Source of the DNA: Burkholderiales bacterium
GTDB lineage: Bacteria > Pseudomonadota > Gammaproteobacteria > Burkholderiales > Burkholderiaceae_C
Direction: 5' to 3'
DNA: 64,000 bases
Assembly: GCA_016213265.1 (NCBI GenBank)
Contig: JACRBA010000135.1
Span: forward strand, 19,427-83,426
Position 1 is the stretch's first letter. Each line of letters begins with the position of its first letter. Under the pieces are notes generated by a model. That model did no database searches. It saw only the letters and a list, made by a program, of their open reading frames with translations, and was not told where the DNA came from. Positions 26,438 through 34,360 of the stretch are shown one piece after another. A program made the position numbers and the translations under genes.

Positions 26438-27633
26438 AGCGTGGCCTCCGTGCCGAGGATGGTGGTGGCCTGCGTGGCGAAGCCGGCGCCCAGGCTGTGC
26501 ACGAGGCCGAGTTCGGCACCCGCCACCTGTCGCTCCCCGCAACGCCCGCGCAATTGCTCGACCACTTCCAGGAAATGCAACAGGGAACCCGGCATGCCCG
26601 GATGTGCGAACGACAGTAGACCGCCGTGCGTATTGATCGGGATGCTCCCGCCGTAGGTAATCTGGCGGTCGTCGACGAAGCGCCCGCCCTCACCCTTAGG
26701 GCAGAACCCCAGGTCCTCGAGCATCATCACCACCGTCCCGGTGAAGCAGTCGTACACACCGGCCACGTCGATGTCGCGCGGGGCCACGCCGGCCATCGCG
26801 TAGGCCCGCGCGCTAGACTGAACGGCACCGGTCGTCGTCAGCGACGGCATAAGGAAGATGTGCTCGTGGGTGTAGCACTCGCCGCCGCCGAGAATATAGA
26901 CCGGCTTGCTTCGGCCCGCGGCGGCGCGGTCAGCGGCACTTACGACGAACGCCGCGGCGCCGTCGGAGATCAGCGAGCAATCGAGCTTGTGGTACGGCGT
27001 GGTCACCCAACCAGAGTTCAGCACGTCCTCGACCGTGATCGGCGTGGTCATCTGCGCGCCGGGTGTGCGCATCGCATGCTCGCGGTGAATGACGGCAACC
27101 TTTGCGAACTGCTCGGGCGTGGTGCCGAACTCCTTCATGTGACGGTGCGCCGTCATCGCGAAGGTATTCGCGACCGGGATCCCGAACGGCATCTCGTACT
27201 GCTGGTCGCGGCTCTCGGTCATCGAGCGCAGCGCCAAGTCGGGCGATAGCCCCGTCAGCAGGCTGTCGGCGCCGAGTACGAGTACGTTGTCCGCCAGGCC
27301 CGCCGCGATCGCCGCCGCGGCCATGTTGAACATCGTCGCAGCCGTCGCACCGGACACCTGCAGCGTGTTCGAGAACGTCGGTGCGATGCCGAAGTACTCG
27401 CTGAAAGCGACGCTAAAGCGGTGGAATGGAGCCGCGAAGGCGACGCTCGTCAGCACGCCGTTGATGGCGCCACGATCGAGTCCGGCATCGGCCAGTGCCG
27501 CCTGCGCGGCGTCGGTCGCCAGGGCCATGACGCTGCGGCCCTCCACCCGACCCACCGCCGATCGCCCCGCCCCGGTGATCGCGGCTCGACCGCGCAAACT
27601 TCGCGTTGCTGACGTTGACCCGCTCGAAGCCAT
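26434..27633 (-). CDS. SCP2-like thiolase-fold protein (third copy)
   Basis: 399 residues from the ATG at 27633, preferred to an in-frame GTG at 27660 because AGGGGGG lies 9 bases upstream. Marks: 'CSLISDGAAAFVV', 'AGVYDCFTGTVVMMLEDLGFCPKGEGGRF' and 'LVHSLGAGFATQA'. Promoter-side site E (27685-27698) lies 51 bases before the start. With two downstream coupled genes it forms its own transcription unit. Thiolase or aldolase activity on a CoA ester is expected; substrate unknown. Confidence 0.88.
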   Translation of the reverse strand: MASSGSTSATRSLRGRAAITGAGRSAVGRVEGRSVMALATDAAQAALADAGLDRGAINGVLTSVAFAAPFHRFSVAFSEYFGIAPTFSNTLQVSGATAATMFNMAAAAIAAGLADNVLVLGADSLLTGLSPDLALRSMTESRDQQYEMPFGIPVANTFAMTAHRHMKEFGTTPEQFAKVAVIHREHAMRTPGAQMTTPITVEDVLNSGWVTTPYHKLDCSLISDGAAAFVVSAADRAAAGRSKPVYILGGGECYTHEHIFLMPSLTTTGAVQSSARAYAMAGVAPRDIDVAGVYDCFTGTVVMMLEDLGFCPKGEGGRFVDDRQITYGGSIPINTHGGLLSFAHPGMPGSLLHFLEVVEQLRGRCGERQVAGAELGLVHSLGAGFATQATTILGTEATL

Positions 27634-27684
27634 GTCCGTCGACCCCCCTGCCCTTTGCACTGCCCAATCGACGAAATTCTACAC

Positions 27685-27698
27685 CTAACAAGCGTTCG
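27685..27698. promoter_or_regulatory. Operator-like palindrome, site E
   Basis: CTAACAAGCGTTCG, a full match to CNAAC-N4-GTTNG and 13 of 14 identical to site C. Upstream of the third thiolase/DUF35 operon. The remaining 250 bases up to the PagL-like gene show nothing else that I can identify. Confidence 0.65.
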
Positions 27699-27948
27699 TT
27701 TGTGCGGCTTCTGTGGGAGGCACGACCCGGCAACGCGCCCCAGCGCGTCGACGTCCCGTTGGGCCGTCTCAAACGCCGGTCCGGGTCCGCGGCGAACTCC
27801 GCGAAAGTGCGGGCCGGCCGCCGTACTGAGCGCAGCTGCCACTTTCGCGCCGCTCAACGATGGCGCCAATGTGCGCGCCGTGGCCGAGCACGTCGGCCGT
27901 TGCTAAGGCGCGCTTGCCCACGCAGCCGAAATCCATCCTTCGCCGATC

Positions 27949-28563
27949 TCAGTACCGCCACACGTATCGAACCTGCCCGAAGTCTTCACCGGGATTGGGG
28001 TTTCGCAGCCCGGCATTCGAGAAGTGCTCGACGCGCAGCTGCAATTCGTGCTGCCGCCGTTCGCCGAACCGCAGCCCCAACGCGATGTGGTCGCCGAAGT
28101 TCAATCGGGTGCTGAACCGCCGATCGCCAGCTCGATAGCGGGGCGCAACAAAGTTCAGCCCCACCCCTGCCTCGACGAACCACCCGTGCCCGAATCCCCA
28201 GCGAGCGGCCGGCTTCAGCCCCAGTTGCAGGCTGAGCTGCGGCTCTCCCGCATCACCGACGACGACCGAGTGCCACACGCCGACGGTCGCCTCGATCTGC
28301 CATGTCAGCCGGCCGGGCCACACTCGTGGCGCTCCACTCCACGGCCACAGTGCGCCAACCGCAAAGGCGGTCGAGCGGTTGGATCGCGACCATTGGACGA
28401 AGCCATACTCAGGACAACCCTTTGACGTGCGCTGTGCCCGTTCTTCAGCGTCAGTCCACAGGCACAGGGCGTGCGCACCCGGGGCACAGATCGCGGCCGC
28501 CGCAAGCAGCGCAGTCGGACGAATTCGCGACCTGCGGCACCGGACCGAGCCGACGGCCGTCAC
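27949..28563 (-). CDS. PagL-like outer-membrane lipid A 3-O-deacylase
   Basis: 204 residues from a GTG at 28563; the start is uncertain because no ATG fits. A signal-peptide-like stretch 'RPTALLAAAAICAPGAHA' is followed by a small beta-barrel. The catalytic region 'HFSNAGLRNPNPGED' holds the His-x-Ser and downstream Glu of PagL acyl-ester hydrolases, and the C-terminus ends 'VRYVWRY', an aromatic end fitting barrel insertion. PagL trims lipid A in the outer membrane. It lies 82 bases after the efflux channel gene on the same strand and may be co-transcribed. Confidence 0.75.
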   Translation of the reverse strand: MTAVGSVRCRRSRIRPTALLAAAAICAPGAHALCLWTDAEERAQRTSKGCPEYGFVQWSRSNRSTAFAVGALWPWSGAPRVWPGRLTWQIEATVGVWHSVVVGDAGEPQLSLQLGLKPAARWGFGHGWFVEAGVGLNFVAPRYRAGDRRFSTRLNFGDHIALGLRFGERRQHELQLRVEHFSNAGLRNPNPGEDFGQVRYVWRY

Positions 28564-28645
28564 ATCGCCGTCGCAGGGCAAGGAACGGGCTGTTTTCTGC
28601 GGCGCTGCCGGCGGCCTGGCGCCGCCGGCGTCGCAGCGCGCTCTG

Positions 28646-30025
28646 TTATTGCACTCCGCCACCCAACGCACGGTACATCGCGATGCGGCTTTGTTGTTCG
28701 GCCAGCCGGGTCTGCACTTCGGCCTGCGCGGCGGCGAACAGGGATCGCTCGGCGTCCAGCAGTTCCAGCGTCGTGCCCACACCGTTGTCCACGCGCACCT
28801 GCACGAGTTGCAGGCGTGCCGCCTCGGCCTGCCTTTGCACCTCGAGCGCACGCAGCTGATCCACCAGCGTCGCGCGGCCCGCCAGGGCGTCCGCCACGTC
28901 GCGGAATGCAGCCTGGATGGCACGCTCATACTGAGCCAGCGCGATGTCGCGCTGCGCTGTTGCACCCCGGACGAGGGACTCCGTCCGGCCGGCATCGAAG
29001 ATGGGCATCAGCAGTTGCGCCGCGAAGCTCCAGGCCCCGTCCTTGAACAGGTCGCCCAGCTGCGTGCTTGCGGTGCCCAGACTGCCGGTCAGCGAGATGC
29101 GGGGCCAGTAGGCGGCCCGCGCTGCGCCGATGTTGGCATTGGCGGCCACGAGCAGCTGTTCGGCCTGCCGCACGTCCGGGCGCTGCAGCAGGACCTCCGA
29201 AGGCAGCCCGGTCGGAACCTCCGCGAAAACCAGCGACTGAATGCGGGGAAGCGGGGTCACGGCCAGCGGCTGACCCACCAGCAGGGTCAGCGCGTTCAGA
29301 TCCAGCTCGCGTTGCCGGGTGAACTGGGCCAGCGCCGCTCGAGCGGAGGCCGCGAGTGACTGCGCCTGGCGCAGGTCCAGCTCCGAGGCGGTGCCATGCT
29401 GGTAGCGCAACTGCGTGAGCTGAAGCGACTGCTCGCGCGACTTCACGGTGTTGCGGGCAATCTCCAGCAGTTCGTCGTCCGCACACAGTGCCAGCCAGGC
29501 CTGCGCGACCGATGCCACCAGCGCGACCTGCGCGGCGCGTCGGCCCTCCTCGCTGGCCGCCAGCTGCGCTGCCGCCGCATCGCTGCCGGCACGGACGCGG
29601 CCGAACAGGTCCAGTTCCCAGGCCGATACCGTCAACCCTGCGGTATAGGTGCCCGCGACATTGCCGTTGCTGCCGGTGCCGCGCACGGCTGACGCCCCGG
29701 CATTCAGGGTCGGCCACAGGTCGGCGCGCCGCTGTCCGAGCACGGCCCGTGCCGCCTCGATGTTGAGAACGGCCACGCGCAGATCGCGGTTGTTCGCCAA
29801 CGCCTGCCCGATGACCTCGCGCAGCGAAGGATCGGGGAAGTACTCCTGCCAGCCTGTTGCCGACGCCGCCTTGAGGCCGCTCTGCGGCGATGTCGCCGCG
29901 TTGGGGAACGCCGGTGCCACCGGCGCAGCAGGCAGCGTCAGCGGCGGCGTGGGCGCGGCACATCCGCCAAGGCCAGCCACGGCGGCTGCCAGGAGACCCC
30001 ATCGCTTCAATGTCGTGACCCTCAT
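28646..30025 (-). CDS. Outer-membrane efflux channel lipoprotein (NodT/OprM family)
   Basis: 459 residues. A lipoprotein signal, 'LLAAAVAGLGGCAAP', places the mature N-terminal Cys at about residue 22. Two OEP repeats follow, with 'AWELDLFGRVRAGSDAA' and 'QRPDVRQAEQLLVAANANIGAARAAYWPRISL' typical of the NodT group. It forms the trimeric exit duct of a tripartite pump. The ATG at 30025 overlaps the stop of the RND gene (ATGA). As that RND gene is beheaded and no adaptor gene precedes it, this channel may be orphaned, or may dock with another pump. Confidence 0.92.
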   Translation of the reverse strand: MRVTTLKRWGLLAAAVAGLGGCAAPTPPLTLPAAPVAPAFPNAATSPQSGLKAASATGWQEYFPDPSLREVIGQALANNRDLRVAVLNIEAARAVLGQRRADLWPTLNAGASAVRGTGSNGNVAGTYTAGLTVSAWELDLFGRVRAGSDAAAAQLAASEEGRRAAQVALVASVAQAWLALCADDELLEIARNTVKSREQSLQLTQLRYQHGTASELDLRQAQSLAASARAALAQFTRQRELDLNALTLLVGQPLAVTPLPRIQSLVFAEVPTGLPSEVLLQRPDVRQAEQLLVAANANIGAARAAYWPRISLTGSLGTASTQLGDLFKDGAWSFAAQLLMPIFDAGRTESLVRGATAQRDIALAQYERAIQAAFRDVADALAGRATLVDQLRALEVQRQAEAARLQLVQVRVDNGVGTTLELLDAERSLFAAAQAEVQTRLAEQQSRIAMYRALGGGVQ

Positions 30026-32226
30026 GCCTGCTCTCCATGTCCCTTGGCCACCGGGGCGGCTGCAGCCGCCGGTGGATCTTCCAGTTCGTGCGCATAGAAC
30101 CTGCGCTGGCGCTCGCTGCCCTTGAACAGGCGCCGCACCACCACGAAGAACACCGGAACGAACAGCACCGACAAGGTCACGGCGCTGACCATGCCGCCCA
30201 TCACGCCGGTGCCGATCGAGCGCTGGCTCGCCGAACCGGCTCCCGAGGCGATCGCCAGCGGCAGCACGCCCAGCACGAAGGCCATCGACGTCATCACGAT
30301 GGGACGGAAGCGCAGGTGCGCCGCCTCGAGCACGGCCTGCAGCGCCGTGCGGCCCTGGGCCTGAAGGTCCTTGGCGAACTCGATGATCAGCACCGCGTTC
30401 TTGGCCGACAGGCCGATGATCGTGATCAGGCCGATCTTGAAGTACACGTCGTTGGAGAAGCCACGACCCATCGTCGCCAGCACCACACCGAGCACACCCA
30501 GCGGCACGACCAGGATGACCGCCAGCGGGATCGACCAGCTCTCGTAGAGGGCCGCCAGACACAGGAACACCGCCAGCAGCGAGAAGCCGAACAGGAGCAC
30601 GGCGGTCGCGCCGGCCAGCCGCTCCTCGCGCGACTGACCCGTCCACTCGAAGCCGAAGCCCGGCGGCAACTGCCCGGCCAGTCGCTCCATCTCGGCCATC
30701 GCCTCGCCGGTGCTGACACCCGGCGCCGCGTCACCTGCAATGCGCATGGTCGGGTAGCCGTTGTAGCGGATGGACTGCATGGCGCCGGTCACCCAGCGCG
30801 TGGTCGCGAAGGTGGCCAGCGGAACGGGCTGTCCCTTCGAGTTGGGCGCCGTCAGCCGCAGCAGATCCTCCGGCTGCATGCGCGCCTGCGCATCGGCCTG
30901 CACGACCACTCGCTGCAGCCGCTCACCGCTCTGGAAGTCGTTCACGTAGGCCGAACCGATCGCCGTCGAGATCGTCGCATTGATCGCCTCGAAGCCGACG
31001 CCCAGGGCGCTGGCCTTGTCGCGGTCGATCACCAGTTGCAGTTGCGGTGCGTCCTCGAGTCCGTCCGGCCGCACGCCGGCCAGCAGCTTGCTCTGCGAGG
31101 CCATGCCCAGCAACTGGTTGCGCGCCGCGATGAGCGCTTCGCGCCCATTGCCGCCACGATCCTGCAGGCGGAACGCAAAGCCGGTGGCCGAGCCGAGTTC
31201 GGGAATCGGCGGCGGACTGAGCGGGAAGATGAACGCATCCTTCACCCCCATCAGCGCCCCGAAGGTGCGCCGGGCCAGCGCCTGGGCACTCTGGGCCTCT
31301 CCCTTGCGCTCGTCCCAGTCCTTCAGGGTGACAAAGGCCAGTGCGGAGTTCTGGCCCTGACCCGAGAAGTTGAATCCGAGCACACCGACCATGCTGCGCA
31401 CTTCGGGTTGCTTGAGCACGAAGCCCTCGACCTGCTGCATCACCTGCAGGGTGCGGTTGGCGGTCGCCCCCGGCGGCAGCTGGATGTTGACCAGGATGTA
31501 GCCCTGGTCCTCGTTGGGGAGGAAGGACGTCGGCAGCCGATAGGTCAGCCACCCCACGCCCGCGACGATCGCCACGTAGACCAGCAGCATGCGGCCCGTG
31601 CGGTTGAGCAGGCGCACGAGGAATCCTTCGTAGCGCTTGGCGGTGCTCGCGAAGCCCCGGTTGAACCAGCCGTAGAAGCCCGTCTTGGCATGCGCGTGGC
31701 CGGCCTCGACCTGCTTGAGCAGCGTCGCGCACAGCGCCGGCGTGAGCGACAGCGCCATGAACGCCGAGAAGGCGATCGAGGCCGTCATCACGGCGGAGAA
31801 CTGCCGGTAGATGTTGCCCACCGCGCCGGTGAAGAACGCCAGCGGCACGAACACCGAGATCAGCACCACCGTCACGCCGATGATCGCGCCGGAGATCTGC
31901 CCCATGGCCTTGCGCGTGGCCTCGCGCGGGCTCAGGCCCTCCTCGCTCATGATGCGCTCGACGTTCTCGACCACCACGATAGCGTCGTCCACCACGATGC
32001 CGACCACGAGCACCATGCCGAACATGGTCAGCACGTTGATCGAAAAGCCCAGCACCAGCAGCACGCCAAAGGTGCCCAGCAGCGCCACGGGGACCACGAT
32101 CGTCGGGATGAGGGTGAAGCGCCAGTTCTGCAGGAACAGGAACATCACCAGGAAGACCAGCACGACTGCTTCGAGCAGGGTCTCGACGACCTTGCCGATC
32201 GAGATGTCGACGAAGCGCGAGTCTAA
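30022..32226 (-). pseudogene. RND (HAE1/AcrB-like) efflux pump gene, 5' truncated
   Basis: About 735 residues remain of the usual ~1050. Recognisable sequence begins at 'SRFVDISIGKVVETLLEAVVLVFLVMFLFLQNWR', which corresponds to about residue 320 of AcrB, just before the second membrane helix; everything before it (first membrane helix, half of the porter domain) is gone. What remains is intact: 'GMVLVVGIVVDDAIVVVENVER' with the proton-relay Asp pair, the second porter half, and 'IGLITIIGLSAKNAVLIIEFAK' with the relay Lys. No start codon with a native N-terminus is available and no periplasmic adaptor gene is present. The break coincides with the 5' break of the divergent aldolase gene. Confidence 0.88.
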
Positions 32227-33094
32227 GCGTGCGGTAACTGCAATGATCACTGACGGCGTTGACGGCATCCTGTCCAACGGCACTTTCGGAGAAGAAGCAA
32301 CACTGACCATCGACGAGTGGCGGGCGTTCGTTGCGGCCATACTCGAGGAAGGCGGTGGACGCGTCCCGATGTGCCCCGGCACTACCATGCTCAGCACGCG
32401 AGAGACGATCGAGCGCATGAAGTTTGTCCGCGATCGCGGCGCGCATGGCACGATGCTCGGGCGCCCGATGTGGTGCCAACTGTCGCCGGCGGCGATTGTG
32501 AAGTACTACCGCGACGTGGCTGAGGCCGTTCCTGAACTTGGCATCGTCATCTACGACAACCCGGAAGCCTTCAAGGGGCGCATCACACCCGAGACCTGGG
32601 CCCAACTGGCGGATATCCCGCAGGTCGTCGCGGCGAAGACTATCGGCATCGACAAACAGTACGAGCAAAACCTACAGGCCGTCAAAGGCCGCATCAGGCT
32701 AATGCCGCTGGAACGCGACTGGACCAAGGCTGTCCGCATCGATCCGAGTGTCTCACTCGCAGCGTGGGCTGGGTCGGCCAGTTGCGGCATGGAGCCATGT
32801 TCAAAGCTGCGCGACCTGATCCGCGCTGGACGCATGGAACAGGCTGAAGCACTGACGGAACGCATCACATGGAGCTACGAGACCTTCTTCCCCAATGGAG
32901 ACTTCCATGAATTCTCCAAGTACAACATCCCATTGGAGAAGGAGCGCTTCAATGCGGCCGGATACATCAAAGCAGGCCCAACCCGGCCACCGTATGACCT
33001 GATGCCGCAGGCATACTTGGAGGGAACGGTCGAAGCGGCGCGACGCTGGCGAGTGCTTTGCGCTGAGGTAAAGCGGGGGGAGTTTGAGGCGTAG
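32227..33094 (+). pseudogene. DapA/NahE-type aldolase (hydratase-aldolase) gene, 5' truncated
   Basis: About 285 residues of a (beta/alpha)8 class I aldolase of the dihydrodipicolinate synthase superfamily. 'DGVDGILSNGTFGEEATLT', 'GTMLGRPMWCQLSP', 'IVIYDNPEAFKG' and the Schiff-base Lys in 'VVAAKTIGIDK' fit the trans-o-hydroxybenzylidenepyruvate hydratase-aldolase branch of PAH degradation. Family members are about 330 residues, so some 45-60 N-terminal residues including the first strand are lost. An ATG at 32243 could start a shorter 283-residue product, but without strand 1 the barrel should not close. Base use is a little less GC-rich than its neighbours. Confidence 0.78.
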
Positions 33095-33226
33095 TCTGCG
33101 TACCATCGTGTGCGGCAGAAGCGGGCATGGCTGACGATTGGACAGCCATCTGATACTTCTCGCGTCGCTCGCCATATTAGGCGCCTGCACTCTGCGGCTT
33201 CAACTTTGCAGATCAAGTTCACGAAC

Positions 33227-34360
33227 CTATACCGCAGCCAGCGAGCGCCGGACCCGGCGCAAGGTTCCAGCGAAGAAGACCGCGCCAATGGCCAATAGCG
33301 CAAGCAGCATTGGCCACACGACCGAAAGCCCCGCCCCCCGGTATAGAACAGCCTGGGCCAGGCTCACGAAGTGTGTGGTCGGCGCGAGCAGCATGAGATC
33401 GCGCAGCACCTCCGGCATGCTCTCCCGGGGCGTGGCGCCGCCGGACAGCATCTGGAGCGGCAACAGCACCAGGATGATCAGCAAGGCAAGCTGCGGCATC
33501 GAGCGGGCCACGGTGCCCAGGAAGATGCCCATCGAAGTGGTCGCAAACAGGTGCAGCGCGACCCCCGCCAGGAACAGTGCCGAGGAGCCTGCGATGGGCA
33601 GGCCCAGCACGCCTCCGACCATGACAAGCAGCGACAGCGCGCAGGCCAGGAACACCACCCCCCCTGTGGCCATCACCTTGGCGAGCATGATCTCCACGGG
33701 CCGCAGCGGCAGTGTCAAGAGGTGTTCCAGTGTCCCCTGCTCGCGTTCGCGGATGAGAGCCGCACCGGCCAGGATGATGGACAGCATCGTGACCATGTTG
33801 ATCAGTTCCATCACCGCCGTGAAGCGCGCGCTGTCCGACGTGGGGTTGAACCGCATGCGCACAGCCAGTTCCACCGGGGCTGCGCTCGATGCACGTTCGC
33901 CGGAAACGAACTCCTGGATCTCCTGCAACAGCATGGCCTGGACCTGACCGGCGCCGATGAAGGATTGCCGCATCTGCGTCGCATCGACGTTGAGCTGCAG
34001 GGCCGGACGGCGCCCCGCCAGCAGGTCGCGCTGAAACCCCGGCGGGATATCGAGCACGAAGCTGTACAGCCCCGTGTCCAGACCGGCATCCATCTCCTGC
34101 AGCGAAATCTGTCGCGCAGGCAGGAAGTCCGGTGGGTAGAAGACGCCCGCGAGGCGTTGCGACAGTTCGGTGTGGTCCTCGTCCACGACTGCGATGGGCA
34201 CGCGCACCAGACGGTCCGGCACGACTGTGGCGGCGACGTAGATGGCGCCGCTGAAGGCCCAGACGACAAAGACGAGAAGCAGTCGGTCACGCCACAGGCT
34301 GCGCAATTCCTTGACGGCCAGGTGCGCCACCGAGCGCAATGACTTCACTAGGCCGTCCAT
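33227..34360 (-). CDS. ABC-2 type export permease (YhhJ/YbhR-like)
   Basis: 377 residues. One N-terminal membrane helix ('LLLVFVVWAFSGAIYVAAT'), a large periplasmic domain (about 45-185) and five C-terminal helices starting at 'ELINMVTMLSIILAGAALIREREQGTLEHLLTLP', the ABC-2 family signature. The ATG shares one base with the stop of the double-ATPase gene (TGATG). Third gene of the HlyD / ATPase / permease exporter; substrate unknown. It ends 132 bases from the aldolase remnant, which converges on it. Confidence 0.9.
   Translation of the reverse strand: MDGLVKSLRSVAHLAVKELRSLWRDRLLLVFVVWAFSGAIYVAATVVPDRLVRVPIAVVDEDHTELSQRLAGVFYPPDFLPARQISLQEMDAGLDTGLYSFVLDIPPGFQRDLLAGRRPALQLNVDATQMRQSFIGAGQVQAMLLQEIQEFVSGERASSAAPVELAVRMRFNPTSDSARFTAVMELINMVTMLSIILAGAALIREREQGTLEHLLTLPLRPVEIMLAKVMATGGVVFLACALSLLVMVGGVLGLPIAGSSALFLAGVALHLFATTSMGIFLGTVARSMPQLALLIILVLLPLQMLSGGATPRESMPEVLRDLMLLAPTTHFVSLAQAVLYRGAGLSVVWPMLLALLAIGAVFFAGTLRRVRRSLAAV

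Noticed and set aside
30037..32226. 729-codon + strand frame opposite the RND gene
   Set aside because: Antisense shadow with a His/Arg/Gln-rich low-complexity translation.
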